Source: Sulfurovaceae bacterium (GTDB lineage: Bacteria > Campylobacterota > Campylobacteria > Campylobacterales > Sulfurovaceae). From it: a DNA stretch of 15,474 nt. Positions 1 to 7,210 of the stretch are shown here, one piece after another. The notes under the pieces are model-generated. The model was not told the DNA's origin. It worked only from the letters and a program-made list of their open reading frames with translations, and did not search any database. The translations under genes were made by a program, and so were the position numbers. The stretch lies in assembly GCA_029933395.1 (NCBI GenBank), contig JAOZOG010000041.1, forward strand, positions 1 through 15,474, given 5' to 3'. Numbering within the stretch: position 1 is the first letter of the stretch; each line of letters opens with the position of its first letter.

Positions 1-193
1 CACCGACAATATCGACAGGCTGGAGGGTGACTTCACAGGCTTTTTCGGGATCGTGGCAGAGGTTGAGAAAGTTGCCTGCCTCCTCTCTGACTGCCATATA
101 TTCGGGCAGATAGCGTCCCGCCTGTCTCATCATCCATACCGGAGTATAGGGTGTCTCTTTGCCCAGACAGGCATCTACAAAAATCTGACTCAT
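1..193 (-). CDS. hemE: Uroporphyrinogen decarboxylase, N-terminal part (cut by window edge)
   Basis: Translating the minus strand from the ATG at 193 gives 64 residues running off the window. Residues 18-32 read PVWMMRQAGRYLPEY, the signature near the N-terminus of HemE; the two arginines in it (23 and 27) belong to the family's substrate-carboxylate binding site. HemE removes four acetate carboxyl groups from uroporphyrinogen III to give coproporphyrinogen III in cytoplasmic haem synthesis. The start codon shares one base with the stop of the upstream yqhA-like gene (TGATG), so the two are very probably translated from one mRNA. Only the first fifth or so of a protein of about 340 residues is present, so the catalytic aspartate and the C-terminus cannot be judged. 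Identification rests on the signature and the start context. Confidence 0.93.
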   Translation of the reverse strand, partial: MSQIFVDACLGKETPYTPVWMMRQAGRYLPEYMAVREEAGNFLNLCHDPEKACEVTLQPVDIVG

Positions 194-708
194 CAGTGGT
201 CACCGCCCTTATGAAGAAAATAGAGTCCTACCGACAGCAGCAGGATCGACGCTGAGAAGTAGAGCATCTCGAGTGCGCCGTTGTATTCCGTATGGAGTAC
301 ACGCCGGAAAAAGCTGACGACCAGTACCATCACGATCACTTTGGCAAGCTTGTCCTTGAGATCATCAAGCGAATGGATCTCCAGGATCTTCGATGCAGCG
401 CCATGTTTTGCCACATCGATCTCGGAGATAAAGAGCTCATAGAGGCCGAAACCAAAAATGAAGAGCACGACCGCCATCAGATAGAGGTCGATCGCACCGA
501 TCAGGCCACCGACTACCTCTTCGTGAAAGTGCTCGGGGTGAAGATGGTTGGCATAGACATCAAAGATATGGCTGATCACATCGTAGACATCGACACTCGC
601 CACAATAAAAAGCCCCATTCCGCCCAGCATCGAGAAAATCACAGCCAGCAAAACGAAAAAACGGGTATTCCAAAGCACGTTTTCGAAAATTGCCTCTACA
701 TACTTCAT
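193..708 (-). CDS. yqhA: YqhA/UPF0114 family inner-membrane protein
   Basis: A 171-residue integral membrane protein of the UPF0114 (YqhA) family, whose function is unknown. Hydrophobic segments lie at about residues 17-40, 66-94, 122-138 and 146-166, giving about four membrane passes. The loop between the first two is acidic and His-rich (about 49-65). The segment from about 86 to 120, with GFGLYELFISEID followed by a DDLKDKL stretch, is the family-like part. An ATG 24 bases further upstream is in frame, but I chose 708: it overlaps the asd stop by one base (TGATG) and has AGGAA seven bases before it. The gene sits between asd and hemE with a one-base overlap at both ends, so it is co-expressed with them. 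That alone does not show a role in lysine or haem synthesis. Confidence 0.85.
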   Translation of the reverse strand: MKYVEAIFENVLWNTRFFVLLAVIFSMLGGMGLFIVASVDVYDVISHIFDVYANHLHPEHFHEEVVGGLIGAIDLYLMAVVLFIFGFGLYELFISEIDVAKHGAASKILEIHSLDDLKDKLAKVIVMVLVVSFFRRVLHTEYNGALEMLYFSASILLLSVGLYFLHKGGDH

Positions 709-1742
709 CAGGCTTCCTGCTGCTCGATCCACTTCTGAGCGATACGGATCGAGTTGGTCGCAGCACCGACACGGATCTGATCGGCAACACCCCAGATATG
801 AAGGATATTGTCAGAGAAAAGATCTTTGCGAATACGGCCTACGTAGGTGAGGTCCGTATCGGTCGATGTGATTGGCATCGGATAGATATTGTTTTCGATA
901 TCGTCCATCACGACGACATTTTCGAAATTCTCCAACACCTCTCTGGATTTATCTGCATCGACAGTCACATCGTCACCAAAGGTAATCGTGATCGATTCAC
1001 TGTGACTTCTCAGAACAGGGACACGGACACATGTCGCCGAGACGGCGAAATCACTGTGCATGATCTTGTTGGTCTCGTCGATCATCTTCATCTCTTCCTT
1101 GGTGTAGCCGTTAGGCTGTGGTACATCGATATGGGGAATGACATTCAGCGCGATCTGGTGCGCGAAAGCTTCAGGCTTGTATTCGTCCAGTTTGAACTTG
1201 AAGAAGGCCTCCATCTCTCGCACCAACTCCTCCATCCCCTCTTTACCTGCACCACTGGCAGCCTGGTAGGTACTGACATCGACACGTTTGATGCCGTAGA
1301 GATCATGCAGCGGTTTGAGTAGCTGTACCATCTGAATCGTAGAGCAGTTGGGGTTGGCGATGATGCCGGCCTCTCTCCAGAGTGCGATATCCTCAGGATT
1401 GACTTCAGGCACGACCAGCGGCACATTGGGATCCATTCGGAAGTGGCTGGTATTGTCTATCACGACGGCACCGGCATCGACGGCATGTTTGGCATACTTG
1501 GCCGAGATGCTGCCGCCGGCTGAGAAGAAAGCGATATCGATATCTCTTCCGTCGAAAACTGTCTCCGTCAACTCTTCAATACGGCACTGCTTTCCTTTGA
1601 ACTCGATCTGTCCGCCTGCCGACCTGGCGCTTGCCAGGGGGAGAAGCTCACCTACCGGAAAGTCCAAATCTTCAAGAACTCTTGCAAGTTCTTCACCTAC
1701 GGCACCTGTTGCGCCGACAATCGCTACATTGTATTTACTCAT
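708..1742 (-). CDS. asd: Aspartate-semialdehyde dehydrogenase
   Basis: Asd reduces L-aspartyl-4-phosphate with NADPH to aspartate semialdehyde, the branch point to lysine/diaminopimelate, threonine, methionine and isoleucine. The protein has 344 residues, normal for the family. Visible features are the N-terminal dinucleotide-binding loop GATGAVGEE (10-18), the catalytic cysteine C133 in NPNCSTIQM, the AASGAGKEGM segment (161-170), and R240 and H247 in RVPVLRSHSE, the substrate-binding arginine and acid/base histidine of the family. The ATG at 1742 lies inside the end of gyrA (8-base overlap), preceded by an AGGA about eight bases upstream. Translational coupling to gyrA is likely, and I see no promoter of its own. 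Confidence 0.97.
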   Translation of the reverse strand: MSKYNVAIVGATGAVGEELARVLEDLDFPVGELLPLASARSAGGQIEFKGKQCRIEELTETVFDGRDIDIAFFSAGGSISAKYAKHAVDAGAVVIDNTSHFRMDPNVPLVVPEVNPEDIALWREAGIIANPNCSTIQMVQLLKPLHDLYGIKRVDVSTYQAASGAGKEGMEELVREMEAFFKFKLDEYKPEAFAHQIALNVIPHIDVPQPNGYTKEEMKMIDETNKIMHSDFAVSATCVRVPVLRSHSESITITFGDDVTVDADKSREVLENFENVVVMDDIENNIYPMPITSTDTDLTYVGRIRKDLFSDNILHIWGVADQIRVGAATNSIRIAQKWIEQQEA

Positions 1743-4239
1743 TTAATAATCCTGGTTGTGAATTTGATTCTGTGTCATTGTGTGGCTCCATCTCCTCTTC
1801 TTTGGGGCACTTCGCCACACTGACAACTTTGTCTTTTTTGTCTACATCGACGACTTTGACGCCGGATGTATTCCTGCCCGCTTTTCGGATCGTCTGCATA
1901 TCGACACGGATCATCTTGCCGATACTGGTCAGACACATCAGGTCTTTATCCTCTTCGACAAAGACGACACCGACCACATCACCCGTTTTGGGTGTCAGCT
2001 TCATCGAGATGACCCCTTTGCCACCTCTCTTCTGCTCACGGTACTCCAGAGCAGTGGTTCGTTTACCAAGCCCCTTTTCGCTGATCATCAGGATCTCATC
2101 CTCTTCGTTCTCGATCGTCGTTGCACCGCAGACATAGTCGCCTTCGATCTTGAATCGGATCGCTGTCACACCACGTGCCACACGGCCGATCTCTCTGGCA
2201 TCTTCCACTTTGAATCGGATACAGAGTCCCTTTTTTGTCGCGACAAAGAGCCATTTGGTCTCCGGCTTGACGATCTTGGACTCGACCAACTCATCATCTT
2301 CATCAAGATTGATCGCCCGTACGCCATTACTTCGGATATTGGAATACTCACTCAAATTGGTTCGTTTGACGATACCATTTTTTGTGAAGAAGACCAGCCC
2401 CTTGTCCTCATTGAAGTCTGTTGTCGGAATGATCGCCATGATCTTCTCTTCGGGCTGCAGGTTGATCAGGTTGACGACCGCTTTGCCTTTGGCTGTACGG
2501 CTTCCCTCCGGAATACGATAGACTTTGAGCCAGTAGAGCTGTCCTTTGTTGGTGACGAACATCAGCGTATCGTGGGTATTGGAGATGAAGAACTTCTCGA
2601 TAAAGTCATCATCGTAGGTCGTCACGGCGATCTTGCCTTTGCCTCCACGATGCTGCTTCTCATACGACTTCACCGGCACCCGCTTGATATACCCTCTGTG
2701 TGTGATCGTCACGACCATCGGTTCATTGGGGATCAGATCTTCGATATCGATATCGTCGTAGTCATCGACGATCTCTGTTCGGCGTTCACTCTTGAATGCA
2801 TTGCCGATCTCTACGAGTTCATCACGGATGATACTGTTGATCATCGCTTCGCTCTGCAGGATGCTTTCGAGATAGGCGATTGTCTTACGCAGTTCCGCCA
2901 GCTCATTCTCGATCTTTTCACGCTCCAGCCCGGTCAAGCGTCTCAGGCGCATCTCCAGGATCGCACTTGCCTGGATCTCGGAGAGGCTGAAGTTGGCCAT
3001 CAATGCCGCTTTGGCCGTGTCACTGTCCTCACTCTCACGAATGATACGGATCACTTCGTCGATATTGTCGACAGCGATCTTCAGACCCTCGAGCAGATGC
3101 GCTCTCGCTCTCGCTTTTTCGAGGTCGAAGATCGTTCTACGGATGATGACGGTTTTTCGGTGACCGAGGAAGAGATCCAGCAGCTCCAGCAGGTTGAAGA
3201 CTTTGGGCTCTTTGTTGACGATCGCCAGCATAATGATCCCGAAAGTCGTCTGCATCTGTGTCGATTTGAAGAGGTTATTGAGGACGATTTCACTCATCGC
3301 ATCCCGTTTCAGCTCCATCACGACACGGATTCCCTCGCGGTCTGACTCGTCTCTGATCTCGGAGATTCCTTCGATATGCTTTTCGCGTACCAACTGCGCA
3401 ATATTTTCGATCAATCGCGCCTTGTTGACCATATAGGGGAGTTCGTCGATGACGATGATCTCTTTGTTGCCCTTCTGTTCGATATGGGTTTTGGCACGGA
3501 CTTTGATACGCCCTCTTCCGGTCGTATAGGCATCCGTGATCCCTTTGCGGCCAAAGATAATACCGCCGGTAGGAAAATCAGGCCCCTTGACGGCACCCAT
3601 CAGATCCTCGATCACTGATTCCGGATTGTCGATACGGATCAGCAGTGCCTCGATCAGCTCATCGAGTCGATGCGGCGGAATATTGGTCGCCATACCGACT
3701 GCGATACCCGAACTTCCGTTGAGCAGCAGGTTGGGTACACGGCTCGGCAATACATCCGGCTCACTCATACTGTCATCATAGTTGGGAACGAAATCTACAG
3801 TGTCCTTGTCAAGGTCACGCAGAAGCTCTTCGGAGATCTTGGTCATTCTCGCTTCGGTATATCGCATCGCGGCGGCATTGTCTCCGTCCACCGAGCCGAA
3901 GTTACCCTGACCATCCACCAGAGGCTCTCTCATTGAAAAATCCTGAGCCATACGTACCAGTGCATCATAGACAGCCGTATCACCGTGTGGGTGGTATTTA
4001 CCGATCACATCCCCGACGATACGGGCGGATTTTTTGTAGGGGCTGCGGTGGGAAAGATTGAGTTCGCTCATCGCATAGAGAATTCTTCGGTGCACCGGTT
4101 TGAGCCCGTCTCTGGCATCAGGCAAAGCACGGCCGATAATGACACTCATCGAGTAGTCAAGATAACTCCCCTTGATACTGTCTTCTATCAGTACCTCCTG
4201 GGTATTTTCATTCTCTTCTATATCAAATAGATCGCTCAT
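1735..4239 (-). CDS. gyrA: DNA gyrase subunit A
   Basis: GyrA is the breakage-reunion subunit of gyrase, which with GyrB introduces negative supercoils. The protein has 834 residues, slightly short of E. coli GyrA and typical of this class. The catalytic tyrosine is Y127 in AMRYTEA. The quinolone-determining region begins at HPHGDTAVYD (83-92), with Thr88 and Asp92 at the positions of E. coli Ser83 and Asp87; Thr is the normal residue in Campylobacter. The C-terminal beta-pinwheel carries a GyrA-box, QHRGGKG (about 529-535), and a second related motif, KRGGKG (about 734-739). The tail is short and acidic/polar. The start is supported by AAGGAG about five bases before the ATG. The gene heads the gyrA-asd-yqhA-hemE cluster, with a -10 box at 4297-4302. 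Confidence 0.98.
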   Translation of the reverse strand: MSDLFDIEENENTQEVLIEDSIKGSYLDYSMSVIIGRALPDARDGLKPVHRRILYAMSELNLSHRSPYKKSARIVGDVIGKYHPHGDTAVYDALVRMAQDFSMREPLVDGQGNFGSVDGDNAAAMRYTEARMTKISEELLRDLDKDTVDFVPNYDDSMSEPDVLPSRVPNLLLNGSSGIAVGMATNIPPHRLDELIEALLIRIDNPESVIEDLMGAVKGPDFPTGGIIFGRKGITDAYTTGRGRIKVRAKTHIEQKGNKEIIVIDELPYMVNKARLIENIAQLVREKHIEGISEIRDESDREGIRVVMELKRDAMSEIVLNNLFKSTQMQTTFGIIMLAIVNKEPKVFNLLELLDLFLGHRKTVIIRRTIFDLEKARARAHLLEGLKIAVDNIDEVIRIIRESEDSDTAKAALMANFSLSEIQASAILEMRLRRLTGLEREKIENELAELRKTIAYLESILQSEAMINSIIRDELVEIGNAFKSERRTEIVDDYDDIDIEDLIPNEPMVVTITHRGYIKRVPVKSYEKQHRGGKGKIAVTTYDDDFIEKFFISNTHDTLMFVTNKGQLYWLKVYRIPEGSRTAKGKAVVNLINLQPEEKIMAIIPTTDFNEDKGLVFFTKNGIVKRTNLSEYSNIRSNGVRAINLDEDDELVESKIVKPETKWLFVATKKGLCIRFKVEDAREIGRVARGVTAIRFKIEGDYVCGATTIENEEDEILMISEKGLGKRTTALEYREQKRGGKGVISMKLTPKTGDVVGVVFVEEDKDLMCLTSIGKMIRVDMQTIRKAGRNTSGVKVVDVDKKDKVVSVAKCPKEEEMEPHNDTESNSQPGLLNE

Positions 4240-4296
4240 ATCACTCCTTGATAAGCCGGGAAAGCAGTGTAAATGCGCCCCGAAAAAATAAGGTAG

Positions 4297-4302
4297 ATTA
4301 TA
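4297..4302 (-). promoter_or_regulatory. -10 box of the gyrA cluster
   Basis: Minus strand reads GATATAATC, a perfect TATAAT. No TTGACA-like -35 is present, as is usual for housekeeping promoters in this class. The predicted start, near 4290, leaves a leader of about 50 bases ending in a strong ribosome binding site. It probably drives gyrA, asd, yqhA and hemE. Confidence 0.6.
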
Positions 4303-4387
4303 TCTAAGGATCGCTTAAGGACGCCATTACTTCGAGGCCTCCCGGAAGATGGATGCACTCCATTAACTATTTTTCGCAAAGTTCCTG

Positions 4388-4393
4388 TATAAT
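4388..4393 (+). promoter_or_regulatory. -10 box of exbB-exbD
   Basis: Plus strand reads CCTGTATAATTC, a perfect TATAAT preceded by a T-rich stretch at 4369-4374 and no clear -35. Initiation near 4400 would place it downstream of the ATG at 4353, which argues that this ATG is not the exbB start and that the TTG at 4416 is. It is divergent from the gyrA promoter, about 90 bases away. Confidence 0.6.
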
Positions 4394-4405
4394 TCTACAA
4401 AAAAC

Positions 4406-4409
4406 GGAG
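4406..4409 (+). promoter_or_regulatory. Ribosome binding site deciding the exbB TTG start
   Basis: GGAG lies six bases before TTG 4416, in the short leader predicted from the TATAAT at 4388. No comparable site precedes the in-frame ATG at 4353. The site therefore supports a TTG start and a 146-residue ExbB. Confidence 0.6.
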
Positions 4410-4415
4410 TATAGT

Positions 4416-4856
4416 TTGCCAATAGATCAGATCAAAAATATCGTCGATTACGGAATCATCGGGTTGCTGATTCTGATGAGTATTCTCACCTTTACTTTTG
4501 CCATCGAAAGACTCCTCTTCTACCGCTCCGTCAAGCTCTCTGACTACAGTCATAAACTGGAACTGGAGCTCGACCTGAGCAAACGCCTGGGCAGTATCGC
4601 CTCTATCGGCTCCAATGCACCCTATATTGGCCTGCTGGGTACCGTACTGGCGATTATCCTCACCTTCTATATCATTGGAGATAAGCAGAACGATATCGAC
4701 ACCGGTGAAATTATGAAGCACCTCGCACTGGCACTTAAAGCGACTGCAGCCGGACTCGTCGTCGCTATCCCTGCCACCGTGATCTACAACGGCCTGATAG
4801 GGCGAGCTGAGAGACTCATCGCCGAATGGGAGATACTCCAGGATGAAAAACGATGA
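4416..4856 (+). CDS. exbB: ExbB/TolQ/MotA-family proton channel subunit (short ExbB type)
   Basis: ExbB forms, with ExbD, the inner-membrane proton channel that energises TonB. With a TTG start the protein has 146 residues and three hydrophobic segments at about 11-31, 67-88 and 104-126. This is the compact form lacking the N-terminal periplasmic extension of E. coli ExbB, as in Helicobacter. The second segment contains YIGLLGTVLAI and the third contains ATAAGLVVAIPA, both family signatures. The in-frame ATG at 4353 would add 21 residues of unlike composition and lies upstream of the predicted promoter, so I reject it. The stop overlaps the exbD start by four bases (ATGA). A TolQ or MotA-like relative is possible, but length and partner fit ExbB best. 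No tonB follows in this window. Confidence 0.9.
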   Translation: MPIDQIKNIVDYGIIGLLILMSILTFTFAIERLLFYRSVKLSDYSHKLELELDLSKRLGSIASIGSNAPYIGLLGTVLAIILTFYIIGDKQNDIDTGEIMKHLALALKATAAGLVVAIPATVIYNGLIGRAERLIAEWEILQDEKR

Positions 4857-5230
4857 TGAAGCGCGAACGATTCGATAAGATCAATGTCGTTCCCTTCATC
4901 GATATCGTTCTCGTGCTGCTCGTCATCGTCCTTGCCACTGCCTCTTTTATCACCAAAAAATCAGTCAAAGTAGACCTGCCGACCGCCAGCTCCAAAAAAA
5001 TGACAGAGAAAAAAGCGATTATGATTTCGATCGACAAGGAGGGGAAATATTTCTACGAGAAAACACCTCTCAGTCTTGAAAACCTCAAAGAGAAATTGAA
5101 AAAACTCGATCCGAAAAAGGATATCATCTCACTGCAGACCGACCAGAAGACGGAATTTCAGAAATTTGTCTCTATCGTCGATATCCTGAAAGAGAAGGGC
5201 TTTCAGAATCTTTCGATCATTACCAAATGA
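4853..5230 (+). CDS. exbD: ExbD/TolR-family energy-transduction protein
   Basis: A 125-residue protein with the classic ExbD layout: a short basic cytoplasmic N-terminus, one membrane helix (about 13-33) beginning VVPFIDIVLVLLVIVL, and a periplasmic domain of about 90 residues. Asp17 in the helix matches the essential proton-carrying aspartate of the family (Asp25 in E. coli). The periplasmic part is lysine-rich (for example KKMTEKK at about 48-54) and ends in the usual small alpha/beta domain. Two ATG codons stand in tandem at 4853 and 4856; the first gives the ATGA overlap with exbB, so translation is probably coupled. It works with the ExbB encoded just upstream. TolR is the alternative reading, but no tol genes are adjacent. 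Confidence 0.92.
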   Translation: MMKRERFDKINVVPFIDIVLVLLVIVLATASFITKKSVKVDLPTASSKKMTEKKAIMISIDKEGKYFYEKTPLSLENLKEKLKKLDPKKDIISLQTDQKTEFQKFVSIVDILKEKGFQNLSIITK

Positions 5231-5235
5231 TCACC

Positions 5236-5254
5236 AGGAGTCCGACAGACTCCT
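5236..5254. terminator. Hairpin between convergent exbD and thioredoxin-like genes
   Basis: AGGAGTC at 5236-5242 is followed by a five-base loop and its perfect complement GACTCCT at 5248-5254. It lies six bases after the exbD stop and overlaps the stop codon of the opposing gene by two bases. Neither side has a U-run, so it may be a weak or Rho-assisted terminator acting in both directions. Confidence 0.45.
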
Positions 5255-5570
5255 AGCCCATCATAATCTTATAGGGTCTCTCCAGTTGCGATATCATCTG
5301 GTGCAGACTGACATTTCGCCCCTCTCTGGCAAACTCCCGCCCATCCAGAAAGACAATCATCGTCGGCACCGAAAAGACCTGGTAGTGTGCTGATATTTCG
5401 GGGTTTTCGTGGGCATCGAGATAGAGCTGCTTCACTTCGGGGAAATGGGTATCGAATGCCTCTTTGAATTTGGGACGCAGTGCGTGACAGACGTTGCAGT
5501 TCTCTCCTGAGAAATAGAGCAATACACCTGTTTCTGTACGAATGATATCTTGTAACGCTTCCAGTGTCAT
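5253..5570 (-). CDS. Thioredoxin-fold protein with CNVC active site
   Basis: A 105-residue cytoplasmic protein with a complete minimal thioredoxin fold. The redox site is C25-N-V-C28 after a beta strand (VLLYFSGENC), and the cis-proline is P69 in SVPTMIVF. No signal peptide is visible. The CxxC differs from the CGPC of housekeeping thioredoxin, and the second half is short, so this is a thioredoxin-like family member rather than the main TrxA. Its substrates are unknown. An AGG lies about ten bases before the ATG, and an extended -10 box at 5610-5615 lies just upstream, so it can be transcribed by itself as well as by read-through from selO, whose stop is 52 bases upstream. Confidence 0.85.
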   Translation of the reverse strand: MTLEALQDIIRTETGVLLYFSGENCNVCHALRPKFKEAFDTHFPEVKQLYLDAHENPEISAHYQVFSVPTMIVFLDGREFAREGRNVSLHQMISQLERPYKIMMG

Positions 5571-5609
5571 TATTGGACCTCACTATGGTTTGAATCTGTA
5601 TCGAATCGG

Positions 5610-5615
5610 ATTATA
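5610..5615 (-). promoter_or_regulatory. Extended -10 box of the thioredoxin-like gene
   Basis: Minus strand reads TTTTGTTATAATCC, an extended -10 (TGnTATAAT). It starts just after the selO stop and predicts a start near 5603 with a leader of about 33 bases. Confidence 0.55.
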
Positions 5616-5622
5616 ACAAAAT

Positions 5623-7059
5623 TTACGATGAGCAGCTCAACTTTCTGTTTTTCGACTCTTCAGGTGTGGCGGCCGCCCAACGCTCAAATGCCGGATATTC
5701 GCCATAAGGATTTTGCGCAATATCAAAGAGACTCTCCACTATCAAAAAATCCCCCTCCTCCGCAGCATCGATCGCTTCCTGGAGCATATAATTTTTGAGG
5801 ACATATTTGGGATTGATCTTCAGCATTCTGGCGTGCCTCTGCTCTGCTGTCGATGCATTCTTTCTCAACCTCTTATCATAGCTGTCCAGCCAGTCACTCA
5901 TCGGCTCGTGATAGAGGCCCAGCTTCAGCAATGCTTTCCGGTCACCCTCATAGCGGCTGAGTGTCCTGAAAAAGAGAGTGTAGTCCACACTGAGTGCCTG
6001 GAGTACCCCCAAAAGATGCCGAAGGAACTCCCTGTCGCCTTTCTCCTGACTCTCCAGGCCCAGTTTTCCACACATCAGGTCGAGATAGTGCTCTGCATAG
6101 AGTGTATTGTAACGGGCAAGTGCTTTCTCCATCTTTTCGGCACTGATGAGCGGGGAGAGTGCCTGCATCAAAGCCCTGAGGTTCCATTCACCGATATTGG
6201 GCTGGCTGCCAAAACTGTAACGGCCATAGGTATCGGTATGGTTGCAGATATACTGGAAATCATAATCGTCCAAAAAGGCATAGGGCCCATAGTCGATCGT
6301 AAGGCCGTGGATCGACATATTATCCGTATTCATTACCCCATGATTGAAGCCCACCGCCTGCCACTCTGCGATCAATCGAGCGGTCTTGCCCACTACTTCG
6401 GTAAAAAAATGCAGATAGGCATCAGGTTCGCCAATTAGATGGGGATAACTCTCGGCAATGGCGTAATCCGCCAGTGCCTCGAGCTCTTTGTGCTTCTTCT
6501 CGTGGGCAAAATACTCAAAGGTGCCGAAGCGTATCCAGGAAGGAGAGAGTCGCAGTACGATCGCCGCCTTCTCCCAATCCTCCCGGATCACCTGCTGCTC
6601 CGACCCGATCAGAACCAGTGCCCGCGTCGTCTCGATACCCAGACCGTGCATCGCTTCACTCATCAGGTATTCGCGGATGGATGAGCGCAATACAGCCCGT
6701 CCGTCCCCACTGCGCGAATACTCTGTCTGCCCTGCCCCTTTGAGTTGGAGATGCTGATCACCAATCGTGCCGATATTGATCGCCCTGCCATCACCCAGGC
6801 GCGGGACATAATACCCGAACTGATGCCCGGAATAACACATCGCAAAAGGCTCACTCCCCTGCAGCTCCAGTGCCCCATTGACAAACTCCAGCAAATGCTC
6901 ACTCCAGAGCTCCTCCTCATCGATCCCAAGCTCCTGCGCTACTGCTCTATTGGCGTGGATCAAAAAGGGTTTCCTTAAAGGTGTCGGCTTGACTCTGGTA
7001 TAACAGAGTTCCGGGAGAGCCAGATAGGGGTTGGTCAGTTTTATTTCATTGAGTTTCAT
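5623..7059 (-). CDS. selO: Protein adenylyltransferase SelO (YdiU family pseudokinase)
   Basis: SelO has a protein-kinase-like fold with ATP bound in flipped orientation and transfers AMP to Ser/Thr/Tyr of target proteins; in other bacteria it is tied to redox stress. From the ATG at 7059 the protein has 478 residues, the family length. Visible elements are K107 in LQLKGAGQTEYSR, the stretch SGDGRAVLRSSIREYL (117-132), and HGVMNTDNMSI followed by TIDYGP, giving D246, N247 and D256 with the spacing of the family's catalytic and metal-binding Asp-Asn-Asp. The C-terminus ends in CSS (C476), the cysteine that is selenocysteine in vertebrates. An in-frame TTG at 7116 would add 19 residues not expected from the family. 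The ribosome binding site before 7059 is weak. It is divergent from aspS. Confidence 0.93.
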   Translation of the reverse strand: MKLNEIKLTNPYLALPELCYTRVKPTPLRKPFLIHANRAVAQELGIDEEELWSEHLLEFVNGALELQGSEPFAMCYSGHQFGYYVPRLGDGRAINIGTIGDQHLQLKGAGQTEYSRSGDGRAVLRSSIREYLMSEAMHGLGIETTRALVLIGSEQQVIREDWEKAAIVLRLSPSWIRFGTFEYFAHEKKHKELEALADYAIAESYPHLIGEPDAYLHFFTEVVGKTARLIAEWQAVGFNHGVMNTDNMSIHGLTIDYGPYAFLDDYDFQYICNHTDTYGRYSFGSQPNIGEWNLRALMQALSPLISAEKMEKALARYNTLYAEHYLDLMCGKLGLESQEKGDREFLRHLLGVLQALSVDYTLFFRTLSRYEGDRKALLKLGLYHEPMSDWLDSYDKRLRKNASTAEQRHARMLKINPKYVLKNYMLQEAIDAAEEGDFLIVESLFDIAQNPYGEYPAFERWAAATPEESKNRKLSCSS

Positions 7060-7175
7060 AGAGATGATACTACCCGGCCAAACTTTGATCACACTTAGTG
7101 GAATGACTGATATCAATCCAGAAAATTACAACACCACACCAATCTTCCGGCAGAGGGTTTTTAACAACATTTGGA

Positions 7176-7181
7176 TATAAT
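7176..7181 (+). promoter_or_regulatory. -10 box of aspS
   Basis: Plus strand reads TTGGATATAATCG, a perfect TATAAT preceded by a T-rich patch at about 7158-7162. The predicted start near 7188 gives a leader of about 23 bases that contains AGGAAGAGG directly before the GTG start codon. Confidence 0.6.
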
Positions 7182-7210
7182 CGCGTCAAATTTATCGTTT
7201 AGGAAGAGGC

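Noticed and set aside
1780..3345. A 521-codon open frame on the plus strand opposite gyrA
   Set aside because: It is an antisense shadow of a highly conserved gene: its composition (His, Asp, Ile and Arg-rich) follows from the opposite codons, and no ribosome binding site or family motif is visible.
3964..3978. Thr88 in GyrA as a quinolone-resistance mutation
   Set aside because: Thr is the ordinary wild-type residue at this position in Campylobacter and relatives; the resistant change there is Thr to Ile.
4349..4363. Short hairpin ATGGA-TGCAC-TCCAT in the gyrA/exbB gap
   Set aside because: A five-base stem upstream of both predicted transcript starts is easily due to chance, and nothing else supports an operator.
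4353..4415. ATG 4353 as the exbB start
   Set aside because: It lies upstream of the TATAAT at 4388 and has no ribosome binding site; the added residues do not look like ExbB.
7060..7116. TTG 7116 as the selO start
   Set aside because: The family normally begins near the MKLNEIKLTN segment, and the extra 19 residues look like translated intergenic DNA.
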